A stretch of DNA of 64,000 nt from Acephala macrosclerotiorum (taxonomy: Eukaryota; Ascomycota; Leotiomycetes; Helotiales; Mollisiaceae). Shown piece by piece: positions 10,957 to 22,874 of this stretch. Made by a program: the position numbers and the translations under genes. Position 1 is the stretch's first letter, and each line of letters starts with the position of its first letter. Under the pieces are notes generated by a model, which saw only the letters and a list, made by a program, of their open reading frames with translations, had not been told where the DNA came from and made no database searches. The stretch is taken from the NCBI GenBank assembly GCA_014904845.1, contig MU119204.1:558001-622000 (forward strand). The letters run 5' to 3'.

Positions 10957-11349
10957 GTCGTCTAATTGGAGGTCCTCAGACAATAGAGTGACGGAATCTT
11001 ATGCTCATCTCCTCGCAAGCGAGAGGAATATGTTTGTAACATGTATGCGGATGCTTCTTGATGAAAATCGCGACGCGATGAAAGTCAACAAGAGTCAGCC
11101 TCGCAGATATGGCCCGTGCACAAGGCTGCAACATGACTCAAAATCCACTGCGGGCGAATCCCATGAAGGAGTCACCAAGCTAAAGCACAATCGACTCGAA
11201 GTCAATAAATTTGGTTGATACCCCGCCACGACGCTCAGAATACTCAATTGATTGAAGAAGACGCCAGCACGACGTCTAAAATCCTATCCAGAGCGCTCTG
11301 GGTGCGCAGGTCGCCTCACAGATTTACTTTCAACTATCCCCGTGCCACC
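10957..11349. promoter_or_regulatory. Divergent promoter region between MutL gene and VAS1
   Basis: The start codons of the two genes are 393 bp apart and point away from each other, so regulatory elements may be shared. The right part (11209-11349) stays open in the VAS1 frame and may encode a mitochondrial leader started at a non-AUG codon. Confidence 0.6.
11269..11349 (+). other. Candidate non-AUG-initiated mitochondrial leader of VAS1
   Basis: Two consecutive in-frame ACG codons (11269-11274) lie 27 and 26 codons before the VAS1 ATG, with A at -3. From there the frame reads a 26-residue leader, beginning TSKILSRALWVRRSPHRF after the start: no acidic residue and five Arg, as in a mitochondrial targeting peptide. 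Non-AUG starts, including tandem ACG in yeast ALA1, are known for dual-localised synthetases. An upstream spliced exon carrying an ATG cannot be excluded. Confidence 0.5.
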
Positions 11350-14300
11350 ATGGCTACGAACGCTGCTTCATACAACCCAAGTAAGGACCTATACTCTGTA
11401 TAAGTGATAGAATTGGACTGATGAAATACTTTGTAGTTAGCGAGGAAACCGGTCCGGTATCTGGGAATCCTCCTCCTGTCCCGAACGAAACTAAAGCTGC
11501 GTTGAAGGACGCCACGAATTCTTCTGCGACTGGGTCTCATACCCCGGGGCAAGATGCTGGTAGTAAGGTTGGCACCGCACAAACTGCAGATGGCGAGAAG
11601 AAAGTAAAGAGCGAGAAAGAGCGTACGGATACCTTATAATACCGAGCTATAAGTTACATTGCTGCAATGGATATTTGTTGACTCATTGCGTTTCCAGTTG
11701 AAAGAGAGCGAAAGAAGGCCGAGAAACAAGCCAAATTCGACCAAAAGAAAGCTAAAGCCGCCTCTGCAGCACCTGCAGCAACCAGCAAGAGCAAAGAAAA
11801 GAAGGCTAAAGCAGAGAAGGAGGCCGAGAAAGACGTTCTACCTCCCTATGTTGAGGAGACACCTTTCGGCGAAAAGAAGCGTATGTTGACGCGCACTTGG
11901 AACATAGAAAGACATCGTGGAAAAGGCTGATCAAGTCTGCAGTCATAAAATCCTTCGACGATCCTCAATACAGAGCCTATAATCCAACTGCTGTCGAGTC
12001 TGCTTGGTACTCGTGGTGGGAGAAGGAAGGATTTTTCAAGCCCGAATTCACGGCCGATGGCAAGGTCAAACCTGAAGGATCCTTTGTGATCGTCGAACCT
12101 CCTCCAAACGTCACTGGAAACCTTCACATGGGACACGCTTTGGGTAATGCTTTGCAAGATGTTATGATCCGGTGGAATCGTATGAACGGCAAGACTACTT
12201 TGTGGTTACCGGGATGCGATCATGCTGGTATTTCGACTCAAAGCGTTGTGGAGAACATGTTATGGCGTCGTCAACAAAAGACTAGACATGACTTGGGTAG
12301 ACCGAAGTTTGTGGACACCGTGTGGGAGTGGAAGAACGAGTATCATACCAAGATCAACACCGTCCTGAGGAGAATGGGTGGTTCCTTTGACTGGACTCGA
12401 GAAGCTTTCACTATGAACGACAACTTTTCAGCTGCTGTCACAGAGACTTTCGTCACTCTTCACGAGCAAGGCATCATTTACAGAGCAAACCGACTCGTCA
12501 ATTGGTGCACGAAACTCAACACCTCACTTTCCAACCTTGAGGTCGTGAACAAGGAGCTGTCTGGGCGAACACTACTCGATGTTCCAGGTTACGACAAGAA
12601 GGTCGAATTTGGTATCATCGTTCACTTCAAGTATGAGATCGAAGGAACAGATGAGAAGATTGAGGTTGCCACCACTCGTCCGGAGACCATGCTGGGAGAT
12701 ACCGGTGTTGCTGTGCACCCTGATGACGAGCGATACAAGCATCTTGTTGGAAAGAACGCTATCCATCCATTCATTCCTGGTCGCCTCATGCCAATCGTTG
12801 CCGATACATACGTTGAGAAGGACTTTGGTACTGGTGCCGTGAAGATCACACCAGCACATGACCCCAACGATTTTGCACTTGGTACCCGTCATAACCTTGA
12901 ATTCATCAACATTCTTACCGATGACGGTAAGATGAACGAGAACGCTGGCCCGTACGTTGGACAGAAGCGATTCGATGTCAGATACACCATCCAAGAGGAC
13001 CTCAAGAAGGCTGGATTGTATGTCGACAAGAAAGACAACGCAATGACTGTACCACTGTGTGACAAGTCGAAAGATGTTATTGAGCCTCTATTGAAGCCTC
13101 AATGGTGGATGAAGATGAAAGATATGGCAGCAGCCGCTCTTAAAGTCGTGGAAGATGGAGAGATCAAGATCCTACCTGAGTCTGCAGAGAAGAGCTACAA
13201 GAGATGGATGTCCGATGTCAATGATTGGTGTTTGTCGAGACAGCTGTGGTGGGGCCATCAAGCACCCATGTACTTCTGCAAGATCTACGGAGAGGAAGGC
13301 GACGAGGCCGACAACGACCTTTGGTTTGCTGGACGTACCCAGAAAGAGGCAGAGGCGAAGGCAAGAGCAAAGTATCCAGGGAAGAACTTCACTCTGCACA
13401 GAGATGAAGATGTCTTGGACACGTGGTTCTCGTCTGGTTTGTGGCCCTTCGCAACATTGGGCTGGCCTAACAAGACTCACGATCTCGAAACCCTGTTCCC
13501 AACATCAGTGTTGGAGACTGGTTGGGATATCTTGTTCTTCTGGATTGCCCGTATGGTCATGTTCAGTCTAAAGCTTACCGGCAAAGTGCCATTTACTGAA
13601 GTCTATTGCCATTCTCTCATTCGCGATTCTGAAGGAAGAAAGATGTCGAAGTCGCTTGGCAACGTCATCGATCCCCAAGACGTGATCGAGGGTATCAAGC
13701 TGGATGATCTGCACGCAAAGCTCCTGCTTGGTAACCTGGCACCAGCAGAGGTTGAGAAGGCTACCAAGTACCAAAAGACCGCATTTCCAGACGGTATCCC
13801 ACAATGTGGTACTGATGCTTTGCGATTTGCTTTGGTTTCGTATACTACTGGTGGTGGTGATATTGCCTTCGATGTCAAGGTCATCCATGGATACCGTAAA
13901 TTCTGCAACAAGATTTACCAAGCCACGAAATATGTGCTTGGCAAGCTAGATGCAGACTTCGTTCCCCAAAAGACAGGCAAGCTTACTGGCAAAGAGTCAC
14001 TAGCTGAACGATGGATCCTGCACAAGTTGACCATTGCAGCAAAGGAGGTCAACCAGGCACTTGCCGACCGCGAGTTCCAGAAGTCAACATCGATTGTCTA
14101 TGCATACTGGTACAACCAGCTTTGTGACGTGTACATCGAGAACTCGAAAGCTATTCTTCAAGACGGTACCCCAGAGGAGAAGAGATCAGCCCTCGATACA
14201 CTGTACACTGCTCTCGAAAGCGCTTTGACCATGATTTCTCCTTACATGCCATTCTTGACTGAGGAGCTCTGGCAACGACTACCCCGCCGTCCAGAAGACG

Positions 14301-14909
14301 AGACCAAATCTATCGTGCTCGCCAAATACCCAACCTACGACGAATCGATGGATGACCCCACCTCAGAAGCTGCATATGAACTTGTCCTCGGTGTCTCGAG
14401 GGGTATCCGTTCACTTATGGCCGAATACTCGCTCAAAGACGAAGGAAAGGGTAAGTTTGCATCTCTTCATGTTAACTCAAATCTCAACTAACCATTCAAC
14501 AGTATTCATCCAAACCCACGACCCCACCGCCCACACCACCGTAACCACCCAAATCCAATCCATCAAATCCCTCTCTGGAAAGGGCGTCTCTTCTCTCTCC
14601 GTCCTCTCCACCGCCGACACCCGACCCCCTGGCTGCGTGGTATTCTCTGTCTCCTCCTCCGCTTCCGTCTTCCTCCACGTAAAAGGCCGCGTCGACATCG
14701 ACGGCGAAATCTCAAAAGCCAGCAAGAAATTAGAAAAGACTAAACAGGGAATTGATAGACAACAGAAGATCTTGGGAGATGAAGGGTATAAGGAGAAGGT
14801 GGCTAAGGAGTTGCAGGAGGTTGAGATGAGGAAGTTGGCGGATTTGGAGACGGAGAGGAAGGCGTTTGAGGAGACTATTAAGCAGTTTGAGGCGTTAAAG
14901 ACGGAGTAG
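11350..14909 (+). CDS. VAS1: Valyl-tRNA synthetase, cytosolic and probably mitochondrial
   Basis: Class I aminoacyl-tRNA synthetase charging tRNA-Val. Five exons: 11350-11380, 11437-11622, 11698-11880, 11943-14450 and 14503-14909, with phases that agree and give 1,104 residues, like yeast Vas1. The start ATG lies in a good context (gccaccatgg). The N-terminal extension is Lys/Glu/Ala-rich ([20 protein letters not shown]), typical of the eukaryotic enzyme. Signature motifs: [15 protein letters not shown] (HIGH type), [30 protein letters not shown] and [14 protein letters not shown] (KMSKS). The C-terminal tail holds the coiled coil of the family ([20 protein letters not shown]). The in-frame region upstream of the ATG is open without an ATG as far as a TAA at 11206 and is Arg-rich, which suggests a second, mitochondrial product from a near-cognate start. 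Confidence 0.96.
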
Positions 14910-15364
14910 ATTTCAGGGGAGTTAGATATGATGGGAGAGGAAAATGAAAAATGTTGTGATTCTTGTGCTGGTGCCGAAAGTGGCTTGATTGTACTTTGAT
15001 ACATTCAATATTCATAGGTATGAATGCAAAAGAGATGCAAAGAAAGCACGTTCGTTTGTCATATCGAAGAGGTAACTTACATGTTTAGAGATCTATTTAA
15101 GTGCTTAACAAATTGCTAGACCAGAGCCACAACCTTTAGCGACCAAAAAGTCCAGAGCTACTTGCGTCATCTAATTCCATTAGATATGCATGTGATTGTC
15201 AGAGGTCTTCTACAGGCCGGAGGGGCTCTTCAATCTAAGAGCTATGCGACCGGCTTCTATATAGACAATTGGTTTCACTACCCAAGGCTATTAGGCAACC
15301 AGATGGACATTTGAACATGACGAGTATGGCTTGAAGAGTTTATTTGTTTTTGCTATCTAAGGGG
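14910..15364. other. Convergent intergenic region
   Basis: 3' flanks of VAS1 and of the Smr gene. No gene, repeat or RNA recognised. Confidence 0.5.
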
Positions 15365-17698
15365 TCATCGGTTTCCATTCGGCCCCTTTGGCGGGTCAGG
15401 TCTCCTCACTAAAAGTCGGACTTTGCCATCCCCAATCTCATGTCCTTGGCTAAGGATATCAACTTCCTCCTTTTCTGGCTCCGGTGCAGCAGCCGTCACT
15501 CCCTCCCGCGTGAGTGATTTGTCCCAAGATCGAGCGTCGATGCCGAGAATACCACCTACGTTATTCCTGTCTCCTGGGACCGAGAATTCTCGGTAGGCAT
15601 AACGCCATTCGTTCAAGAAGTTACGGATGGCTTTGCCGACCTTATCTTTACCGTTCTTGCTATGGTGGCCGGTTCCAGTGATGGCATAGACAGGTCTAGT
15701 TTCCCTTTGGTTTTCAAGGAGAACTTTCTCAAGATATTCGACAGCCTCCTCTGGGTGCAAGCCATGAAGATCCACGTAAAGCTCAGAGCTTGAAGAACTA
15801 TTCTTGTTACGCTCCTCGTACAACTCACGAGCAGCTTCTCGATGAGCTTTCCGCATGGCATCATTCTCACTCTGTCCTCGAAGACTAAGAGCCTTAGCAG
15901 CCCGAGCATCATTACGATTCCAAGCTTGAGCGGCACTGCATTTGGTCAGTGAAATGTACCAACTACTGGAGAAAAAATATGCAAACCTTTGCAAGAATTT
16001 ATTCCTCAAGCCACCATGCTTAATAGCATCTTGTCTGGCCTTGAGGTATGCTTTGTTGGCTCTTTCACCAGTCTCTAACCAAGGTACGTGCTGAGGGCTA
16101 GGGATTGCTTGTGCAGCGGCACTGTTCTCGCCATTGCGAATACTGGTAGAACTACCATTTCTGCCCATCTTCTTGGCATCTTGTCTCATCATGCCAGGGC
16201 CAGGAGAAGGAGACATTTTCACTACTTCGGCGAGAGAGCTAGGAGCAGCGTTCTCTTTGTGGCTATGTCCATGACCACCTCTCTTTCCATGATGCTTCTT
16301 GCCTCCCTTTGTAGCGACTGCGCCGAGCGAAGGGAAAGCTTCTGTATCGTCCAAGGAGGGCGCTGCTGGATTTGACTCTCGGGTTTGATGCCGGCTACTT
16401 GGTCGCGATCTTTGACTTGATCCATCGCTTGTATAGCCCTGCATGCCTTTGAATCCAGGTGGCGGAGTGAAGCTTGTGCCTTGATAGTTACTGAAGGCAT
16501 TGGCAGAGTTATATGAGCTGGGCCACTGGTCCTGCAAAGGCTGTAAAGAAGGAAATGCGTTATAGTCTTGGAATTGGAAGCCTGGTGGGGCGGCCTGGAG
16601 GGGAGGGGTACTGCTTTCTTCAAGGGCGAGCCGATTCATAAAATGTGAAGGATCATGAGAGAAGATGCATGTATCGCCAGCAAGGCAGTTGCCCATGACC
16701 CAGTATCTGTTCGGTTAGCATTTGATATCGCAGTCAACCATCGAAAGCACTTACTTGCAGATGTGGTTGCTGAGGTCGTGACTAAATCTGCAATCTGCTC
16801 GTAGGCACTGTCCCGTGGACAACCAAAATCTACAGACAACTCCGCTTCGCTGCTGGCCAGCAGGTGTGACAGGTCGAGGTATCTCCACGGACTTGCCAAT
16901 AAGAATAGCATTCTTAGCTTCAGCAGTTTGGGCTTGAGCTGTCATGCCATCTGTTGCTTGACCCTCCATGAATGCCATGATAGTGGCGCTCAAGTCATAT
17001 CCATGCATAGCTAGAGCCGCCTCTATTTCTTCATCGGACTTTGACGGTCCCAGTATAGAGCGAAGCATATCGTAGGGGCTCATGTCCGACTGTTGAGGTT
17101 GGGACCACTCAGCCGCAGCCGCGTTAAGGCCACTATGACCTCCAGCAGAAGAGGATGTATTGCTCCCACCATCGTCGTTCACAAGCCAGTCGACATTGTC
17201 GCTGCCATAGTCTCCATATATGTCTTGTGTAGGACTCGTATCGGTTGGGAATTCATACGCGTTCAAGCTCGGGCTATGAGGTATCGCTGGACTCGAAAAA
17301 GCAAGTCTGGGGGAAGGGCGGGGCGATGTGAATGGAGATGCCGTCGAGGGCTTTGCTCTGTTGAAAGACTGCGGCACAAATCCAGGTGGTGCAAGAGGGC
17401 TCACTCCTAGACGAGGTGACGATGAGACCGGAGTGCCTGCACCGCCTCTACTGATTGGCCAAGGGGCTGGAGAGGGACGTCGCAAGATGGTATGTCGCAA
17501 CGGCGGCGGTGAGGTTGGATTTGTCGTAGACTCGCGATGTCTCCACAAAACATCCAGAACAGCATTTTCCAGAGCAGCGCCGACTAGAGTTGTCTCCTTC
17601 CTGATGAGCTCCTCCAGCTTGTCGGTTCGCTCCTCATCGTCGAGCTCCGCGTCCTGCAGCAAGGGCAAGCAGATCTCGTATGTATCGTCGGACACCAT
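15365..17698 (-). CDS. CCCH zinc finger, DUF1771 and Smr domain protein
   Basis: Three exons (16755-17698, 15987-16706, 15365-15935) give 744 residues. Order of domains: a helical N-terminus; a Pro/Ser-rich part; a CUE/UBA-like helix pair (SDEEIEAALAMHGYDLSATI); two CCCH zinc fingers, the first CRFWLSTGQCLRADCRFSH, the second (C-x7-C-x5-C-x3-H) running across the first exon junction; then DUF1771 (YLKARQDAIKHGGLRNKFLQ), cut by the second intron; and a C-terminal Smr domain with VDLHGLHPEEAVEYLEK and a nuclease-type loop ITGTGHHSKNGKDKV. CCCH fingers bind RNA and eukaryotic Smr domains act as RNA endonucleases in ribosome-linked mRNA decay (Cue2/NONU-1). The CUE-like, CCCH and Smr combination supports a role in mRNA surveillance, though that is inference. 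The start ATG is at 17698. Confidence 0.9.
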
Positions 17699-18656
17699 GT
17701 TGGTATGGGTTTCGGTGTAGTCGACTAAGTATCGATTATGATAGGAAATGGAAAGAAATCAGAAAGGAATGGGCAACGTGAGGTAAGGTTTCGCCAAATG
17801 GAAGGGCTGAGCTCGAGGGAAGGAGCGCTGAATGCAATAAGCAGCAGATGGCGCAAAGATGACAACGCAGAAGCAGGGTGACAACGAAAGGCACTAGTGC
17901 TCTCACATTGTCAACCGACCGTGTTTATATTGAAGAGATGGTGGTGAGAAAAGAGTGTTCGGACTTCGAGGCGGGAGGTGAGGTGAGGCTGGCTTAGATC
18001 TGGGGATGAGGGACTAGCCGATTACTGATTGGCTCTATCAAGTATCACGAATGTCCCTATTTTAGGATGACTGAGTGAGCGTGGGATTGGTATCAGGACA
18101 ATACGAGTCACTCTGCCATAAAGATATATCCAGGGAGTATTGATTCTTACTCAATACTACGAACATTCACGTTGATATCAAGTATCCTGCTCCATGCAGA
18201 CATTCAGGCTGGAGTGCAGTTTCCACGTGATTCGTCGGACTTGATAATGCCCGTATCTTGCAACCCTTGTACGTCACCTTGGAGAGGGCGAAGTCAACTA
18301 GAGATACTCAGCTCAGGTACCAACATCTTGCGCCAACACGTTGCGAGGTGATAGGGTCTGCGGGCAAGCAAATATTATTGCAGAGTTTAGGCCAATATAC
18401 CGACATCTAAACCATCACTGCAACCTCTCTTGTTTTATTTCAAGTTTCAAGCTGCGAAAGTCCCTCGTCAGCACGGCCTCCCGCTCCCAACCTCAAACTC
18501 CAAATAGATTCCAATAATCACGACGATTCTACGACACATTCCAACTCGATGCCCTCGAAAAGGTGACCTCAATTCACCACTACGTCCGCCATACCTCCAT
18601 CGTGCCGAGCTATACCTCAATCCCTCTTACATCCGCATCTGCCAGCCAACGACGAC
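17699..18656. promoter_or_regulatory. Divergent promoter region, Smr gene and TVP38
   Basis: 958 bp between two outward-facing start codons. The part just before 18657 is pyrimidine/AC-rich, typical of a fungal 5' leader. No gene or repeat recognised. Confidence 0.5.
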
Positions 18657-19844
18657 ATGCCCGCAGGCTACAACGACATAGCTAAATCGCTGGCCCTCCC
18701 CATATCCCCCATCTCCTCCCCTTCCCCCGAACAACAACCCACCCGCCCATCATGGAGTAGTCGACTCTCCACCTCCCGCCGCACAACCTCCAGTCCCTAC
18801 AGCCTCTCCTCTCAACGCCCGCAAAGCTATAAAACACAAATCCTCCGCTCCGCCGCAAAAGTCCAAAGAAAAGTAATCAAAACCTTCCTCGCACTCACCC
18901 TTTTCCAACGAATCGCCGCCATCTCCCTCGCCATCATCGTCAACGTCATCTTAATCCTCTTTCTCATCTACAACGAGAAGATATTCGGCTGGCTGACTCC
19001 TTACGCTGAGAAATGGAGAGAGATCACAGCAGGATGGTTGATCCTCTGGGCTTTAACATTCATTTGCTCTTTCCCACCAATGATTGGGTATAGCACCACA
19101 GTCACAATAGCAGGATTCGTCTACGGTTTCCCAAACGGCTGGTTCATCGTCGCGTCCGCTACTGTCCTCGGTTCCCTCGCCTCCTTTTTGGCTTGCCGAA
19201 CTATACTATCAAAATACGTCCATGAATTAGTAGGAAAAGACAAGAGGTTCGAAGCGTTGGCGTTAACGCTGAAGCATGACGGACTTAAGATCTTGGTTAT
19301 GATCAGATTGTGTCCGTTGCCGTATAGTTTGAGTAATGCGGCATTATCAACGTTTCCGACTGTGAGTCCGTTGAGCTTTGCGTTAGCGACGGCGATCGCT
19401 AGTCCGAAGTTGTTGATTCATGTGTTCATTGGTAGTCGACTTGCTTCTATCGCTGAGAATGGCGGGAAGATGGATTCGGGTACCAAGGCCGTAAATTACG
19501 CTTCTATTATCTTCGGCTCTATACTAGGAGCAGCTGTTGGTTGGATCATCTACCAGAGAACAATGGCTCGAGCCAAAGAACTCGAGATTGAGGAACTAGA
19601 AGCAGGGACGAGAGGAGGGTTGGTGGGCGCAAGAGAGAGGAGCTACAGCGATGTAGACGGAGAGGTGGACCTAGATGCCGCGGCATTGATGAATGATGAT
19701 GATATCTCGCTTTGGGATAATGATGCTAGGGAAGAGGGATATAGGGACGAGTTTACGGATGATGATGAGCCTGATATTTTTGCGAGTGGAGATTTGAGTG
19801 ATGATTTTCCGAAAGCGAGTAGGAAAGGGAGTGGATCTTCTTAG
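18657..19844 (+). CDS. TVP38: TVP38/TMEM64 family membrane protein (VTT domain)
   Basis: Single-exon protein of 395 residues, the usual length for fungal Tvp38, a Golgi/endosome membrane protein of the VTT/DedA-like superfamily (relatives TMEM41B and VMP1 scramble lipids). A Ser/Pro/Arg-rich cytosolic N-terminus of about 75 residues is followed by a membrane helix at 86-105, another at 124-142, the VTT core at about 140-262 with re-entrant-type segments ([30 protein letters not shown]) and a last helix near 280-299. The C-terminal about 90 residues are acidic ([14 protein letters not shown]) and cytosolic. The conserved Arg-x-x-P-x-P segment (RLCPLP) typical of the family is present. Start: the ATG follows a pyrimidine-rich leader. 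The exact organelle is taken from the yeast family member. Confidence 0.9.
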   Translation: MPAGYNDIAKSLALPISPISSPSPEQQPTRPSWSSRLSTSRRTTSSPYSLSSQRPQSYKTQILRSAAKVQRKVIKTFLALTLFQRIAAISLAIIVNVILILFLIYNEKIFGWLTPYAEKWREITAGWLILWALTFICSFPPMIGYSTTVTIAGFVYGFPNGWFIVASATVLGSLASFLACRTILSKYVHELVGKDKRFEALALTLKHDGLKILVMIRLCPLPYSLSNAALSTFPTVSPLSFALATAIASPKLLIHVFIGSRLASIAENGGKMDSGTKAVNYASIIFGSILGAAVGWIIYQRTMARAKELEIEELEAGTRGGLVGARERSYSDVDGEVDLDAAALMNDDDISLWDNDAREEGYRDEFTDDDEPDIFASGDLSDDFPKASRKGSGSS

Positions 19845-20181
19845 AGAGCTGTTTATAGCTATGAACTTATAGTGTACATGGAATTGGTTGGTTTGGGCTA
19901 TGGTGAAATGGCGTTTGGGTTGGCATAGATGCATAGATGTAAGGGCCGGTTAAGGGTTTCGATTACGATATGAGGAATATGGATCATCCAGTCTAAATCT
20001 CTAGTATTATCATTCTTATTGTGTCATAAAGGGGCTATACCCTCGAAGTTGAGCGACGGTATCGTGCAATTCTGGAGCTCTGGTCTTGAAGTAAAAGTAC
20101 GCTAGAATAAAGTAACGCTCATCCCAACGCCATCGCTAAACCCTATAACAATAGCACAAGTACATTCTCATCAATCATGAA
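19845..20181. other. Convergent intergenic region
   Basis: 3' flanks of TVP38 and of the Cys-Pro motif gene; nothing else recognised. Confidence 0.5.
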
Positions 20182-21865
20182 TCATTGTCCTCCTCTGAAT
20201 TGTTGCATAAACGCCATTGCCTGGTCCATTGGGTAGCCAATGAACACAGGTCCAGTGAATATCATCTGCGGAACTCCATTGCTCTTCGAAGTCTCAGGCG
20301 GCGGTTGTATAAAAGCAGGTTGGGTGTTGTAGGTAGGAGCTGGCTGGTAAGTAGTGCTGGGTTGCTCTCTAGGTTCTTCCCTAGCTTTTTGGGCATGTGG
20401 GAAAGGACATTTGCCAGCTGGCATTTCTTCACGTCGTTCTGGGGCCTGCTGAACATCTTCTCGTTGGCCATGCCCAAAAGGACATTTCCCCGCTGGCTTT
20501 GGTAGATGCTCATCTGAGACAGGAGCTGGTGGCGGAGAGACAGGTCGTTGGCCCTCCGGTGGTTCAAGAATTGGAACAGAGATGCCCCATGGTCGACTTG
20601 GTGACTCGCCGACTCGAATCTCCTTCATAGGCCTATCGAACCGTGATTCTCTATCTTCCTCGTCCAAAACCATGGGCTCGTCTTCATTTCCGATACCATC
20701 GGTACTGACACCCTTCGCCCAGGTCTCCACCCGCTCATTTGAGCCTCTTTCTACCTCAAGAACATCCTCCTCGTTGCTTGGTAGCATAGGCTGATGCTTC
20801 TGGCCTAGTCCCTGGATCATGCTAACAAGGTTCCCATATTTTGCATCCAACTTTCTGATATCATCTTCATTCCTCTGATAGCGCTTCACACATACCTCGT
20901 GGCTTCGTGGGATTTCGTGCTTGTGAGTTTCGAAGTATCGTGCAACTTCTTCTGGGGAATGCTGATCAAGGTAGCGAATGGGGCATTTTGCAGCAGAACC
21001 ATTGGCCGATGGAGGTGGTGAAGCCATGGTTTCTGCATACAGAGCTGCACAGATGGGGTCTGAGGACTTATGTGGAGTTGGATCTTTCATGTCTGGGGTC
21101 AAGGCTCGATCAGAATTTAGTGTGATAGAACCTTGCAATGCTTGGGTCGCCATAGGTGGTCTCTCGTCGTTGGTTATACGTGTAAAAGGGCATAATAATG
21201 AGCTCTTCTTCCCTTGGACAGTGAAGTCTTGCTCAAGTACAGTTGAGAGAGATGTCTTCCGAGCCGAGAATCTCATGCTGCTTGTGCCGGATATACTCCT
21301 CCCACTGACTGTGGATCCAGTGGCCTTTTCCGTAAGCACAGTCAAACTTTGTGCCGCTCGTCGACCGTCTCTTATTGCAACTGCTGTTTGTACCTTCGAA
21401 TTCGTCCGTTGTCGCTGTGGAAGCGGAACAAAGCCGGCACGATCGGGTGTAGAAATCTGTAAATCCGGCGGGAGCTGAAGCTTAGCTAATGTGCTCGATA
21501 TTTCGGCATCACCTGGGGCATATTTATCTGCCAGGTGCTGGTACTAGAGGTGACCCTGTCAGTAGGAAACTTTGAAGTATGCTTCAAAGAATATGATATA
21601 AGAGTGGAGGGATCAGGATACATGGTGTTTGTCAAGCATTGCTACCAAAGCAGCGGCGAGTTCTAGAGCTAAAAGTTTACATCTTTTCCTACAAAGGGTG
21701 CGATAAAGGAGATAGCTTCGTACTGACCTGTTCATGAGCAAATCGGAGCTTGTGCTCGAGAATTGTCTTCCGATCACTCAACAATTGCACCTCATCTGCA
21801 AGAATATTAAAATTATCTGACAGCGTTCGGATGAGCTCTTCATAATCGACCTCTGTTAATGGCAT
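20182..21865 (-). CDS. Unknown fungal protein with four Cys-Pro (heme-regulatory-like) motifs
   Basis: Three exons (21724-21865, 21622-21668, 20182-21543) give 516 residues with agreeing phases; the first donor (GTACGA) is the least certain. The N-terminus is helical and probably coiled-coil (LIRTLSDNFNILADEVQLLS, then LELAAALVAMLDKHH). The rest is mostly disordered. Four Cys-Pro motifs stand out: LLCPF near residue 181, AKCPI near 250, GKCPFGHG near 417 and GKCPFPHA near 442. These match the heme regulatory motif K/R-C-P-hydrophobic. Around residues 250-310 is a compact charged segment (LDQHSPEEVARYFETHKHEI). The tail is Pro/Gln-rich and ends in a hydrophobic patch (MIFTGPVFIGYPMDQAMAFM). 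I know no functional name for it; heme binding is only suggested by the motifs. Confidence 0.75.
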
Positions 21866-22874
21866 GTTGGAGGGAGAAGTGTGCTGCAAAAGAGCTTGTG
21901 GAAGTGGGGGAATTGGTTGTAGAGAAAGCTTTGATTTGAAGAGACGAAAATTGGTAAGCCTTGCTTAGTGCTGAAAGTAGTAGGTCACGTGGGAATTTCT
22001 GATTTTAATATCTAACCTGCTCCTGCTGCAAGGAAATGCATGAGAAGGCGCATTATTTGCGTTCTCGCATACTACAGCATGGGTACTTTATAGCGTACCA
22101 TAATACAGAGTAAATGTACAAGCCGAGTGTTGAATCTGATACACGCACATGCTACAATTGCCGTTCATTGTTTGGATTACCTCTCCTGCAATTTAGCCCA
22201 AGGTGTCTGATACAGTCCCTTCAAAGTCCCCCGCTTCTTTACTCCTCTAAAGACCCTGATTGCCATTGGGGCATTTTGATAACTTTTCGGAACGTTTGTG
22301 CATTATTATTGCGTCCTGTAGGTCAACTTTCTTAGAGATGCAGAAGCGATGGCTTGAAAAGCCCGAGCGCCAATTATTCTTAGATACTTCGTTACCGATG
22401 GCACTCAGATGTAGGTAAACGCCGAACGCTGTTTTGTCAAAGAGAGAGAGAGAGTAATGTTTGAAAAGAAGGCAAACTTAAAACATTCAGAGATTATTCC
22501 TAGCAAGCCACCTTGCCTGGAACCACTTCCCATATTAATATACTTTCTCTAGAGTTTCGACATCAAAGTTTGTTCAAGACGTGCACCAGTTGACGATCAT
22601 TACCTACCCCCGGACTGCTTCACCATTCTAGCCGCGTTCGAGAACAAAACATGCGACGCTTCCATATGAGAGAAGGCGCCTGAACTCCCTCCCCACCTCA
22701 AACCAACCAACATATTCTACCAGAGTCCCAGGGAGGAAAGGACATCGATTCCGTTACAGTGTCGACGCCTAGGAAATCAAGTGCTAGGGCTACATTACTC
22801 TCAATCTTTCCATGTGGCGACCGAGCTTCCAACCCGACTGATGTTGAGCTGAGACGATCTTACAAAACGCCAAA
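21866..22874. promoter_or_regulatory. Divergent promoter region before the F-box gene
   Basis: 1,009 bp between outward-facing genes. It contains a short AG microsatellite (agagagagagagag near 22440). The right half is CT/AC-rich, as in fungal 5' leaders. No gene was recognised. Confidence 0.5.

Noticed and set aside
11215..11217. TTG at 11215 as the start of VAS1
   Set aside because: It gives an acidic leader (LIEED) unlike a targeting peptide; the tandem ACG or the ATG at 11350 are better candidates.
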